A stretch of DNA of 64,000 nucleotides from Pseudomonas neustonica (GCF_003797945.1 NZ_RKKU01000021.1:1-64000); one strand, 5' to 3'; counted from the stretch's first letter, positions 39,472 to 48,007 are shown. Notes: generated by a model from the letters alone, not told the origin. Made by a program: numbers and translations.

Positions 39472-40596
39472 TCAGGTTTCCTGTTTGAATGGCAGGAAAC
39501 CTGCAGACTCCGCCTGATAAGACCTCACCCCGGCGCGCTCGCGCTCAAGAAAGTCCGCTACCGCTTCATGCAAGCTTGGCTGCAACTTGTGCCAGGACTG
39601 GGTTAGTACCGGCTCAAAGCCACGCACCAGTTTATGTTCGCCCTGCGCGCCGGCATCAAAGCGGCTAAGCCCTTCGGCTATGCATCTATCCATGCCCTGA
39701 TAGAAACAGGTTTCGAAATGCAGCCGATCATATTCTTCCAGACATCCCCAATAGCGGCCATACAAGGTGTCGTCACCAACGAGGAAGAGCGCACCGGCGA
39801 CGTCTCGGTCGTCCTGACGGGCAAAGACCAGGCGCACTGCCTCAGGTAGCTCGGCAGATAGCTCACTGAAAAAAGCACGCATGAGATAGGGCTGCTGACC
39901 ACGCTTGAGATAGGTCGCCGCATAAAAGGGGAAAAACCGTTGCCAATGCGTTTCAGTAATCTCCGCCCCTTGATGCCATTCAAAATGGATGCCTTGCGCC
40001 GCTACGGACTGCCGCTCCTTGCGAAAATTCTTGCGCTTGCGCGAGCTACAAGCAGCGAGAAAATCATCAAAACTGCTGTACCCACGGTTAAACCAATGGA
40101 ACTGGCAGCCCAACCGCTGTACCCAGCCGGCACGCTCCAACAGAGAATTATCACTGTCTTGATTGAACAGCAGGTTTACCCCCGAGACCAAACCGCGTTG
40201 CAGGGTCTCATCCAGCGCTTGCAGAATGAGCTGTTGGCTGGCCTCACAACGGCCCAATAGGCGCGGCCCTTGTACCGGTGAAAAAGGCACAGCGGCGAGC
40301 AGCTTGGGATAATACGACTGCCCTGCCCGCTCCCAGGCCTCCGCCCATTGCCAATCGAAGACATACTCACCGTAGGAATGCATTTTTTGATAAAGCGGCA
40401 ACAGTGCCTGCAAGCTACCATCGGCGTTCTCTACGACCAAATGCGCAGGTACCCAACCGGCATCAATACCAACCGACCCGCTACGCTCCAATGCGGCAAG
40501 AAAACCGTGGCGCAAAAAGGGATAGCCACTGGGCAATAGCGCATCCCATTGGCTGGCGTTGACCTGATCGATATGCGTAAGCTGGCGTAAGTTCAT
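39472..40596 (-). CDS. FemAB-like / GNAT-fold acyltransferase (COG3146-type)
   Basis: 374 residues of the FemAB_like (PF04339-type) family, a tandem GNAT fold. Typical parts: LPSGYPFLRHGFLAALE near 21, VFDWQWAEAWERAGQSYYPKLL, SSRKRKNFRKERQSVAAQGI (about 185), YLKRGQQPYLMRAFF and CFYQGMDRCIAEGLSRFDAGAQGEHKLVRGFEPV. Related enzymes add amino acids to cell-envelope precursors, but this branch is uncharacterised. The ATG at 40596 is used; the upstream reading overlaps the divergent glycosylase region. Convergent with ppiA. Confidence 0.85.
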   Translation of the reverse strand: MNLRQLTHIDQVNASQWDALLPSGYPFLRHGFLAALERSGSVGIDAGWVPAHLVVENADGSLQALLPLYQKMHSYGEYVFDWQWAEAWERAGQSYYPKLLAAVPFSPVQGPRLLGRCEASQQLILQALDETLQRGLVSGVNLLFNQDSDNSLLERAGWVQRLGCQFHWFNRGYSSFDDFLAACSSRKRKNFRKERQSVAAQGIHFEWHQGAEITETHWQRFFPFYAATYLKRGQQPYLMRAFFSELSAELPEAVRLVFARQDDRDVAGALFLVGDDTLYGRYWGCLEEYDRLHFETCFYQGMDRCIAEGLSRFDAGAQGEHKLVRGFEPVLTQSWHKLQPSLHEAVADFLERERAGVRSYQAESAGFLPFKQET

Positions 40597-40724
40597 AGCG
40601 CAAAGAGTGCCACAACACGGCGTCCATACCGAACGAAATTCACTACTAAATGCGCGATCACGCCTGCTGGTTACTGCTAACGCGCCAAAGCCAAGTATTG
40701 CAACCCGACGAGAGGACATCTGAT

Positions 40725-41648
40725 ATGGCCCAAGGCAGCCAACTGAGCGTCACGCTCAGCCTACCCCGGGATTTTCGGGTGTATGACGTTTTGCGTTTTT
40801 ATCAACGTGATAATCAGCAACTGGCTGAAGTCGTGCAACAAACGACAGTTAGCAAAGCCACCTTGTATCAGGGCATACCGGCTGCCATGACAATCAACTT
40901 CAGCCATGGCGGCGTCGCCAGCATTAGCTGGAAGAGCGACAGACCCACTCCCCTAAGCCGCAATGATCTGGTGGCATGGGGTGAGCACATTCTAGGCCTG
41001 TCACAGCCAGTGGATGTATTCGCACAACGTTATGGCCAACACCCGCAGATCGGCCCTCTTATTGCTGCCACACCCGGATTGCGTATACCGCAAGCAATAA
41101 CCCCTTTCGAGGCTGGCTGCTGGGCGATTATTGGCCAGATGATCAGCGTTGCAGCAGCGATATCGATACGCCGCAGGTTGATCCAACAGCATGGCGTGCC
41201 ACACAGTGGCGGGCTTACTTGCCATCCGGATGCAGATATCCTCGCGGGTCTGTGCATTGAGCAACTGACCGCCTGTGGCTTATCGCAAAGCAAGGCCAAA
41301 AGCCTGTTATCGCTTGCGCAGGAAACCATCAATGACAACCTACCGCTTCGGCATTGGCGTTGCGCCGAGGATCTGGACCCCAAGGCGCTGGCAGCCAAAC
41401 TACTGGCGCTGCGTGGCATCGGACCCTGGACAGTGAGCTATCTAATGCTGCGTGGTTTTGGTTTGCTTGACGGCTCGTTGCACGGTGACGTGGTCATTCG
41501 CAAGCGACTGCAAAGGCTGCTGGCACAAGCGGAAACCCCGGATCAGCGCCAAACCGCCGCCTGGCTGGCAGCATTCAGCCCTTACCGCGCGCTGGTCGGG
41601 GCGCATCTATGGGCAATGGCGGCAAGCGAAAAAGCGGTCGATTATTAA
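40725..41648 (+). CDS. AlkA-type DNA-3-methyladenine glycosylase
   Basis: 307 residues. An AlkA N-terminal-like domain is followed by the HhH-GPD core: QMISVAAAISIRRRLIQQHG (about 150-169), hairpin LRGIGPWTVSYLMLRG (about 231-246) and catalytic Asp in DGSLHGDVVIRKRL near 257. It removes alkylated bases in base excision repair. No Ada-like methyltransferase domain is fused. The ATG at 40725 follows AGAGGA. Divergent from the FemAB-like gene. Confidence 0.9.
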   Translation: MAQGSQLSVTLSLPRDFRVYDVLRFYQRDNQQLAEVVQQTTVSKATLYQGIPAAMTINFSHGGVASISWKSDRPTPLSRNDLVAWGEHILGLSQPVDVFAQRYGQHPQIGPLIAATPGLRIPQAITPFEAGCWAIIGQMISVAAAISIRRRLIQQHGVPHSGGLTCHPDADILAGLCIEQLTACGLSQSKAKSLLSLAQETINDNLPLRHWRCAEDLDPKALAAKLLALRGIGPWTVSYLMLRGFGLLDGSLHGDVVIRKRLQRLLAQAETPDQRQTAAWLAAFSPYRALVGAHLWAMAASEKAVDY

Positions 41649-41653
41649 AAGAC

Positions 41654-41678
41654 AAAAAAATCCCCCGCAAGCGGGGGA
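41654..41678 (-). terminator. Terminator of the YccT-like lipoprotein gene
   Basis: On the minus strand CCCCCGC/GCGGGGG with a 2-base loop is followed by ATTTTTTTG. It lies 28 bp after the lipoprotein stop and beside the glycosylase stop on the other strand. Confidence 0.88.
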
Positions 41679-41706
41679 ATAAGGAGCAACACAAAAACCA
41701 AAAAAC

Positions 41707-42417
41707 TTACTGGGCAGTCCAGTCAATAAAAGCCTCGCGGCTCTGCGGGGAAAGCATCAGCCAAATCTGTTTGAGCGTCGATAGCGTTGCGGCGTCCGCT
41801 GGCAGGGTCTGAACGGGAGTAGCGGCCTGAGAGGGTGCAGGTACTGCAGCGACGCTATGAGCAGCCTGCTGCTGGCTGCCAAGCGGAGCGATAGCAGTGC
41901 CCGCGTCTGGCACAGCCACGCCACCGGAGCCCAGCATCTGTCCCAACAGAGATACGTAAGCAGGGCCCTTCTCTGTCGCGACGCGCTCTCCTGTCCGAGT
42001 GTTAACGGCGGCACCAGAGAAACTATTCTCCATGTCCTGGGCTTCCTTCAGGTTATTCGGCTCAGTAAATTCCAAGCGCCATACTTCGCCGGCGTTGCCG
42101 TCAATTTTGAAGGTAGCACTGCGAGTACGCACCACTTCGTGACTCAGACCACCACCGATGTCGTAGCCATTTTCAAAGTAAGCGTTAATACGATACTCAC
42201 CAGGCTGAAGCAGCAGCTGGCGTGTCTTATTACCTACCATCGCGTTCGCTGCCGGAGCTGGCTGGCCATTTATATCCAGCACTTCCAGCGTATTGGGCAT
42301 TTCTACCACGACCACCTGTGACACCGGCTGCTCGGCACCGGAATAAAGTTTAACAGGAGCCTGTTGAGCACAGGCTGATAGCAGCGCAGCGGCGGCGATA
42401 CAAAGCAGATGACGCAT
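41707..42417 (-). CDS. YccT/DUF2057-like lipoprotein
   Basis: 236 residues with a lipoprotein signal (lipobox LLSAC, Cys16) and a DUF2057-like N-terminal region (VVVVEMPNTLEVLDINGQPAP, LLLQPGEYRINAYFENGYDIGGG). The middle is Ala/Pro/Gln-rich low complexity (about 168-208) and the C-terminal ~30 residues (LKQIWLMLSPQSREAFIDWTAQ) form an amphipathic helix. The residue after the lipid Cys is Ala, not Asp, so outer-membrane sorting is expected. Function unknown. Confidence 0.82.
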   Translation of the reverse strand: MRHLLCIAAAALLSACAQQAPVKLYSGAEQPVSQVVVVEMPNTLEVLDINGQPAPAANAMVGNKTRQLLLQPGEYRINAYFENGYDIGGGLSHEVVRTRSATFKIDGNAGEVWRLEFTEPNNLKEAQDMENSFSGAAVNTRTGERVATEKGPAYVSLLGQMLGSGGVAVPDAGTAIAPLGSQQQAAHSVAAVPAPSQAATPVQTLPADAATLSTLKQIWLMLSPQSREAFIDWTAQ

Positions 42418-42525
42418 GGGTTAAAACTCCTAGCACGAGTGAAGATAGCGTTTGATCAAGCCATGGCCATGATTAGGTGACCACTGGGCGACAAGATTAA
42501 GACCGTATCGTTTCACTTTAATGAC

Positions 42526-42559
42526 AAAGCCGGGCTGCTTTTACAAACAGCCCGGCTTT
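42526..42559 (-). terminator. Hairpin terminator of the porin gene
   Basis: AAAGCCGGGCTG and CAGCCCGGCTTT are perfect 12-bp arms around a 10-base loop, 35 bp after the porin stop. The T-tract is short, so termination strength is moderate. Confidence 0.7.
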
Positions 42560-42593
42560 GGGGAGTACTTCAATCCGTTAACTAATAACCAGA

Positions 42594-43643
42594 TTAGAAG
42601 TCGTAACGCAGGCCTACAGACAAGCCAGAGGCGTCTTCATTGACAGTGCCACCTGGTGCAGCGGAACGACTTTGTGCCCAAGGAGTCAAGTTGACGTTCT
42701 CATCGTTTGAAACCAGAGCGTAGTTAGCGTAGACGCGGACAGCCTTGTCGAGTTTGTGCTCAACACCAACAACCCACATATCGCTGTCAAAGTTGTCAGC
42801 ATCTGAATCACGCGTCATCCACATACCTTTCAAAGCCGTGTTTTCAGCGACCTTAAATTCGGCACCCAGACCGTAAGTATCGGAAGACAGTTGATCTTGT
42901 ACAGCGTCCGTTACTGCGTCGCTGGTGTAGTCAACAGTCTGATAGAAACCAACCGCTTTGAAGCCATCAGTAATCTTGTAAGCTGCTGCAACGCGGATAC
43001 CGTCACGTTCGCCACGACCGGTGTCTTCTTCCGCAGACTCATAAGCCAAAGCCGCTTCCAAGGCAGAACCCGCGTAGTTCAATGAACCACTCATTACGCT
43101 TTCATCTGCGTCGGAATCAGCTTCCTCGCCTTCTTGAACAGAGTAACCCAGCTTGGCAAAGAAGCCGCTCATGTCGGGAGTGGTGTATTCAAGCGTGTTG
43201 TCATAACGCTCGTCGAAACGGGCATTACCCACACGGGTCAAGTTACGCATATCACCGACCTGATCGCCGAACAGGTTAGCGGGACCGCGAGCGCCTTTGA
43301 ATGGGCTGTCAAAACGCCCCATACGAGCGCTACCGAAACCACCCTTCAGACCGACGAACGTATCGCGGGTATTGAGCGTGTTATCGCTATCAGTGCCGAA
43401 ATTAATTTCCTGCTCAATCTGAAAGAAAGCAGTCAAGTTTGAGTTAATCTCATGATCACCTTTGAAACCCAGACGTGAAGCGTTGCTGGACAGGTTGGTC
43501 TCGGAGTAATCCGCACCGTCGTCCAGATAGTCCACGGATACATGTGCACGGCCATAGATGCTTACGTCAGCCATGGCAACAGCAGGAATGGCAGCTGCCA
43601 GGGCGGTAACGGCGAATCCGGCAAAATGCTTACGCAGTGTCAT
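42594..43643 (-). CDS. Gram-negative outer-membrane porin
   Basis: 349 residues: signal peptide (MTLRKHFAGFAVTALAAAIPAVAMA) and a beta-barrel porin (Porin_4 type) beginning DVSIYGRAHVSVDYLDD. It has SRLGFKGDHEINSNLTAFFQIEQEINF, the constriction-loop region near 105-125 (GRFDSPFKGARGPANLF) and a C-terminal phenylalanine (LSVGLRYDF) needed for barrel assembly. It is rich in Asp and Glu, as in marine or halotolerant relatives. The ATG at 43643 is used. A trimeric general or anion/cation-selective porin; substrate unknown. Confidence 0.93.
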   Translation of the reverse strand: MTLRKHFAGFAVTALAAAIPAVAMADVSIYGRAHVSVDYLDDGADYSETNLSSNASRLGFKGDHEINSNLTAFFQIEQEINFGTDSDNTLNTRDTFVGLKGGFGSARMGRFDSPFKGARGPANLFGDQVGDMRNLTRVGNARFDERYDNTLEYTTPDMSGFFAKLGYSVQEGEEADSDADESVMSGSLNYAGSALEAALAYESAEEDTGRGERDGIRVAAAYKITDGFKAVGFYQTVDYTSDAVTDAVQDQLSSDTYGLGAEFKVAENTALKGMWMTRDSDADNFDSDMWVVGVEHKLDKAVRVYANYALVSNDENVNLTPWAQSRSAAPGGTVNEDASGLSVGLRYDF

Positions 43644-43913
43644 TGAGTCTTTCCTCATTAGTGTTTTTGCGTTGACAGTTAAACAACACATTTGGGCTGC
43701 CTTGCGGCTTGATGCCCGGTGTTGGAACGAATCTTGGCAGCGCCATATTTCAAATCAGTTGCGCAAAGATGAACATTCAGTGACAACGGAACTTTTTGGC
43801 GGGAACACAGACCTGAGGACGTTCGCTCAAACGGCGATCGAGGTGTCACGAGGAAAATCAGTAGGATAGAAAAGAAATGGAGACCAGGCTTTAACTGGTA
43901 ACAAGGGCTCGAC

Positions 43914-44672
43914 TCAAGCAGGCAACACAATATCCTGCGCGACCCAATCGTTGAGCAAGGCCAAACCATTAGCCAGAAAACCCTCATCGCAGACTAACCC
44001 GTTCTGGTCGGCCACGTAGCCAAGCAAGGCTGCTGGCGTCCCCGCCCGCTCTTGTAACCGGGTCAGCAGCTGGAAGGTAAAGCTGGTCAGTTGCATAAAG
44101 CGCACTTTATCGTTGCGATCACGCCAGACCAGCAGGCAGGTAGGCTGCGCGGGTGCTTCAGTCGGCTGATAATCTGGGCCTATGCGATGGACCGGCCATT
44201 GATAAGCGAGCGGCCAGGCCAACGGCGAGGCACTCAGGGTACTACTATACAGGTCGAGCACGCCGCCCTCTGGCGCCTTTACCGGCAACTCAGCGGTTGC
44301 GGTATCCAACGCCAGCTCGACCCACTCATAATGCGCCAGCTCCAGCATGTAGGGCGGATCATCGAGGTCCCTGATATAACTTTGCTGTAGCCAGGCAATA
44401 AACTCCTGACCAATTTCCAGAAAGTACGGTGAGCGGCACTGGTGCTGTGCGATAAAGCCGCTGACCAGTTGAGCCCAGCGCTCCGCCGATAGCAGGCTAT
44501 GTAAAACCGGAAAGGTACCGCGAACAAAGCTCTCGATACTGTTGTAAAACAATCGTTCATAGACGGCGACACGATCAGCCGGTATTGCGTCGGGAATCGG
44601 CGCAGCCGATGGGTTACGTATACGTGCCGCAAAGTCGCGCTGGTGCTGTTCACTGCGACTAGCGCGGCTCAT
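43914..44672 (-). CDS. HvfC/BufC-like DUF2063 partner protein of a RiPP maturase
   Basis: 252 residues. The N-terminal DUF2063 domain (HQRDFAARIRNP; RVAVYERLFYNSIESFVRGTFPVLHSLL, about 34-61) is followed by a winged-helix-like C-terminal domain (MQLTSFTFQLLTRLQERAGTPAALL). In bufferin/HvfA systems this protein binds the precursor and partners the DUF692 oxidase. Its ATG overlaps the DUF692 stop by 4 bp (ATGA). The fourth gene common in these operons, a DoxX-like membrane protein, is absent; the next gene is a porin 270 bp away. Confidence 0.88.
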   Translation of the reverse strand: MSRASRSEQHQRDFAARIRNPSAAPIPDAIPADRVAVYERLFYNSIESFVRGTFPVLHSLLSAERWAQLVSGFIAQHQCRSPYFLEIGQEFIAWLQQSYIRDLDDPPYMLELAHYEWVELALDTATAELPVKAPEGGVLDLYSSTLSASPLAWPLAYQWPVHRIGPDYQPTEAPAQPTCLLVWRDRNDKVRFMQLTSFTFQLLTRLQERAGTPAALLGYVADQNGLVCDEGFLANGLALLNDWVAQDIVLPA

Positions 44673-45520
44673 GCGCGCAAAATCCGGGGCGCAGCCACTG
44701 CCGTCTGCATCTCACGGATCTGCCCCAACTCAGCATATAACTCGGCTATCGGCGGAAAATTGAAGTCGCGCTCCAGCAACGTTGGGCGCACGCCATGCTC
44801 AGCATAAGCGAGTTGCAAAAGCTGCCATACCGGATCTATCACCGGTGCACCATGGCTATCAATTTTCAACCCTGGCTGCGCATCGTGATGACCGGCTATG
44901 TGCATATAGGCAATGCGTGCACTCGGCATTGCCCGGATAAACTGCTCGGCATCAGTGCCAAAATTAATGCTGTTTACCAATACATTGTTAACGTCCAGCA
45001 ATAGCTGACAGTCGGCCTCCTGCAATACTGCGTTAACGAATGCTGTCTCATCCATATCACCTGGCAGGCAGGCATAAGCCGAGACGTTCTCGATGATCAG
45101 TGGCCGCTGCAACGCGTCTTCCACCTGATTGATACGCTCAGCGATACGCAGAACGTTGAATTCGCTGAAGGGAACCGGCATGAGGTCATAAAGCTGACCA
45201 TCGTCGGCGCAAGCCGAAAGATGCTCGCTATAGACACTGATCTGATGCTCATCGAGGAAGCACTTGATATCGCGAAGTAGCCGCTGATCCAGGGGGGCCA
45301 AGCCGCCCAAATTCAATGACAACCCGTGGCAGGCAAAGGTATAGCGTTCAGTCAGCGCACGGAATTGGCGACCAAAGCGGCCACCGATATTGATCCAGTT
45401 TTCCGGCGCCACCTCAAGAAAGTCGGCACCGGCGTGCGAACTATCGGCGATCTCACCAAGCAGGCTGCGACGCAGACCGAGGCCTGCGCCACTAAGGCCG
45501 GAATGCTGAATTACAGTCAT
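44669..45520 (-). CDS. HvfB/BufB-like multinuclear non-heme iron oxidase (DUF692)
   Basis: 283 residues with a TIM-barrel DUF692/MNIO fold. Putative iron ligands lie in ACHGLSLNLGG (about 62), YSEHLSAC (about 97), IENVSAYACLPGDMDET (about 142), LLLDVNNVLVNSINF (about 173), MHIAGHHD (about 206), DSHGAPVIDPVW (about 221) and LLERDFNFP (about 247). MNIO enzymes of this operon type oxidise Cys residues of the neighbouring precursor to copper-binding heterocycles. It starts 3 bp after the precursor stop. The specific product cannot be read from sequence. Confidence 0.92.
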   Translation of the reverse strand: MTVIQHSGLSGAGLGLRRSLLGEIADSSHAGADFLEVAPENWINIGGRFGRQFRALTERYTFACHGLSLNLGGLAPLDQRLLRDIKCFLDEHQISVYSEHLSACADDGQLYDLMPVPFSEFNVLRIAERINQVEDALQRPLIIENVSAYACLPGDMDETAFVNAVLQEADCQLLLDVNNVLVNSINFGTDAEQFIRAMPSARIAYMHIAGHHDAQPGLKIDSHGAPVIDPVWQLLQLAYAEHGVRPTLLERDFNFPPIAELYAELGQIREMQTAVAAPRILRA

Positions 45521-45523
45521 TCC

Positions 45524-45766
45524 TCAGTTACCGCAGGTGCCTTCACCGCACTTGCCTTCGGCTTCGCTTTTGCTTTCTTCCTTCTCCTCACCACAACTGC
45601 CTTCGCCGCACTTGCCTTCCATGTCACCTTCACCGTGGTTGTCAGCAACGTTATAGCCGCTCTGCAGCTCCTGCACAGCAAAAGGGTTTTCGGCAGCATT
45701 GACGCTGACACCAGCGCTTACCAAGGTGACACCCAACGTCAGCATCGCAGTATTGAATTTATTCAT
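45524..45766 (-). CDS. HvfA/bufferin-like RiPP precursor with EGKCG repeats
   Basis: 80 residues. A Sec-type N-terminus (MNKFNTAMLTLGVTLVSAGVSVNA) acts as export leader. The C-terminal core carries four Cys in two copies of EGKCG-EG(S/T)CG: Cys53, 58, 73 and 78, separated by an acidic linker EEKEESKSEA. Related precursors are modified at Cys by DUF692 enzymes and bind copper in the periplasm. The ATG at 45766 has GGAG 8 bp upstream; an in-frame TTG 6 bp earlier is unlikely. Upstream lies a sigma-factor-type promoter. Confidence 0.92.
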   Translation of the reverse strand: MNKFNTAMLTLGVTLVSAGVSVNAAENPFAVQELQSGYNVADNHGEGDMEGKCGEGSCGEEKEESKSEAEGKCGEGTCGN

Positions 45767-45817
45767 GGCCAATCTCCGTCTTTTTGAATGAAGGCATTGA
45801 GTGCCTCCCTACTAAAC

Positions 45818-45845
45818 TAGACCAGGCTGACCTGTCGCGGTTACA
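45818..45845 (-). promoter_or_regulatory. ECF-sigma type promoter of the RiPP operon
   Basis: On the minus strand TGTAACC (45845-45839) and GGTCTA (45823-45818) resemble ECF promoters (AAC-core -35 and GTC-core -10), spaced 15 bp. It lies 52 bp before the precursor ATG and just after the anti-sigma gene. Confidence 0.5.
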
Positions 45846-45877
45846 AAAGCAGGCTCTTTTTTGAAACCTGATATGAA

Positions 45878-46129
45878 TCAACGCTCGTTATGGTCGTCTG
45901 ATTGAGCCGCGCGCTGCTCGCTGATAGCTCTCAGCAAGTGCTCAAGATCGGGAAGTGGCGCTTCGGGCAGAGTACGTATTACGCGTTGGCTGATCCGCAT
46001 TTGTCGGATAAACCGTCGACAGTGAAAACAGATAGCCAAATGCGTCCGCGCGGCTAATCGCTGTCTAAAACTCAAGCTGCCATCCAGAAGATCACTGGAT
46101 TGAGCCACCAGTCCCTTGCACGTCAACAT
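45878..46129 (-). CDS. Zinc-finger anti-sigma factor
   Basis: 83 residues with the HC2 zinc motif HLAICFHCRRF (about 31-41, His-x3-Cys-x2-Cys) near the N-terminal half, preceded by CKGLVAQSSDLLDGSLSFRQRLAARTH. No transmembrane segment is visible, so it should be a cytosolic anti-sigma like ChrR/ZAS types and could sense metal or redox through the zinc site. Its ATG overlaps the sigma gene stop by 7 bp. Predicted to hold the ECF sigma factor inactive until copper or oxidative stress. Confidence 0.85.
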   Translation of the reverse strand: MLTCKGLVAQSSDLLDGSLSFRQRLAARTHLAICFHCRRFIRQMRISQRVIRTLPEAPLPDLEHLLRAISEQRAAQSDDHNER

Positions 46130-46728
46130 TCGCCCGTGTCCTCAAAATGTTCCAGTGTTGCAAAGACGCTCAAGCGCGCACGATGCAACAGTACTCGAAC
46201 ATTAGAGTGCGAAATTTCGAGCAGGTTACAGATCTCTTCCAGCTCCAGACACTGTCGATCGCGCAACAGCAGCACGCTGCATTGCAGCTCGGATAGACTG
46301 GTCAGGGTATGGTCCAGGCACTCGCGTAGCTCCTGCTCATCGAGCAGGGCTTCAGGGGAGTCGGTATGCCAGCCAAGCGGCGACTGTTGCCAGTGCCCAT
46401 CAGCTTTGAAACGGTCAGCGCCTATGGTGCCATGCGGACCGGCAATATCGTCGATAAAAACTTCTCGTCGTTGCTTTTTCAGACGAGTTTTAGCGGCGTT
46501 GGCGGTAATGGTCAGCAGCCAGGTCTTCAGGCTCGCTCGGCCGGCGAAGCCATCAATATTACGCACGACCGATAGCCAGCTGTCCTGCACTACCTCGTCG
46601 GCACTGCTCATGCCGACGATGGCGATGGCTATGGCGCGCATCGCACCCTGGTAACGCTCAACCAAGACTTTATAAGCCGCCTGCTCGCCGCTTCGCAGGC
46701 GCGCCAGCAACAGATCTTCATCTGTCAC
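46123..46728 (-). CDS. ECF-family RNA polymerase sigma factor
   Basis: 201 residues with sigma region 2 (YKVLVERYQGAMRAIAIAIVGMSSADEVVQDSWLSVVRNIDGFAGRASLKTWLLTITANAAKTRLKK, about 19-84) and region 4 (LTSLSELQCSVLLLRDRQCLELEEICNLLEISHSNVRVLLHRARLSVF, about 141-188). A longer than usual acidic linker joins them. It starts 27 bp after the FabH-like gene. With the anti-sigma it most likely controls the RiPP operon downstream; a similar sigma gene next to a FabH homologue exists in P. aeruginosa. Confidence 0.93.
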   Translation of the reverse strand: MTDEDLLLARLRSGEQAAYKVLVERYQGAMRAIAIAIVGMSSADEVVQDSWLSVVRNIDGFAGRASLKTWLLTITANAAKTRLKKQRREVFIDDIAGPHGTIGADRFKADGHWQQSPLGWHTDSPEALLDEQELRECLDHTLTSLSELQCSVLLLRDRQCLELEEICNLLEISHSNVRVLLHRARLSVFATLEHFEDTGEC

Positions 46729-46755
46729 TGGCGATCCCTCCGGTGCGACCGGCTA

Positions 46756-47877
46756 TTAATGCTTGCGCACCACCACACTGCCGATCGAGTAACCCGCGCC
46801 GAAGGAGCAAATAACTCCGTGGCTACCAACGGGCAGATCCTGTTGATTCTGGTGGAAGGCAATAATAGAACCAGCTGAACTGGTGTTGGCATACTTATCA
46901 AGCACGACAGGTGCTTCTTCTGCACTTGGGTCACGACCCAGCAGCTTGCGCGCAATCAGCATGTTCATGTTCAGGTTGGCCTGGTGTAGCCAGAAACGCT
47001 TGATATCTTCGACTGATAGCCCCACTTCCTGCAGGTGGTTGCCAATCAGTTCGGCCACCATAGGGCAGACATCGCGGAACACCTTGCGACCATTCTGTAC
47101 GAACAACTTGTCGGCCTTGCCGATACCCGACTCGTCAGCGCGGTTAAGAAAACCAAAGTTGTTGCGGATGTTATTAGAGAACTTGGTTAGCAGCTTGGTA
47201 CCCAGGATCTCATAGGGATGCTCGCACACGGCCTGATCGGCACGCTCGATGACAACTGCAGTACAGGCGTCGCCAAAGATAAAGTGGCTGTCACGATCAC
47301 GGAAGCTCATATGACCGGTACAGACTTCAGGGTTCACCATCAGTACCGCACGCGCCTGACCCAATTGCACGGCACTGGCTGCATTCTGAATACCAAAGGT
47401 GGCAGAAGAACAGGCAACGTTCATATCAAAACCAAAACCATCGATACCCAGTGCTTCCTGCACCTCTACCGCCAGTGCCGGATAGCCTCGCGGCAAATTG
47501 GAGCAAGCCACAATAACCGCATCGATATCAGCAGGTGTGCGACCTGCGGCCTCAAGCGCCTGGTGTGCAGCCTTGACGGCCATCTCGCAAAGCAGTGACT
47601 GCTCTTCGTTAGCGCGCTCAGGGATATCCGGCACCATGCGATTGATGTCCAGAATACCGCTTTTGTTCATCACATAGCGGCTCTTGATGCCAGAGGCCTT
47701 TTCGATAAACTCGGTGCTGGAACAGGCCAGCGCTTCTACCGTACCGGCCTCAATGGCTGCGGCGTTGTCTGCATTAAACTGCTCGACATACGCATTAAAA
47801 CTTTCCACCAGCTCTTCGTTGCTGATGCTTTCTGTAGGGGTGTACAAACCTGTTCCGCTGATCACTACTTTGTGCAC
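46756..47877 (-). CDS. Beta-ketoacyl-ACP synthase III (FabH-like, fatty-acyl shunt type)
   Basis: 373 residues of the thiolase fold with the catalytic triad Cys in NVACSSATFG (about 157), His in FWLHQANLNMN (about 295) and Asn in KYANTSSAGSII (about 328). It is longer than E. coli FabH and resembles the P. aeruginosa enzyme that condenses medium-chain acyl-CoA with malonyl-ACP, feeding beta-oxidation products into fatty-acid synthesis. I use the GTG at 47877 (GAGGG 7 bp upstream; MHKVVISGTGLYTP matches the family); the longer reading is non-homologous. Confidence 0.92.
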   Translation of the reverse strand: MHKVVISGTGLYTPTESISNEELVESFNAYVEQFNADNAAAIEAGTVEALACSSTEFIEKASGIKSRYVMNKSGILDINRMVPDIPERANEEQSLLCEMAVKAAHQALEAAGRTPADIDAVIVACSNLPRGYPALAVEVQEALGIDGFGFDMNVACSSATFGIQNAASAVQLGQARAVLMVNPEVCTGHMSFRDRDSHFIFGDACTAVVIERADQAVCEHPYEILGTKLLTKFSNNIRNNFGFLNRADESGIGKADKLFVQNGRKVFRDVCPMVAELIGNHLQEVGLSVEDIKRFWLHQANLNMNMLIARKLLGRDPSAEEAPVVLDKYANTSSAGSIIAFHQNQQDLPVGSHGVICSFGAGYSIGSVVVRKH

Positions 47878-48007
47878 GGTCGGCCCTCTTTTCGTGTTAT
47901 GAACGCGGTTTACCCAGCGCCAGTGCGCCAAGATCGGTAAACCACTCTCTATTTCCAACAGGCCTTCACAACGCTGCATGGTTTACCAATGCTGCGTAAA
48001 TTCAACC

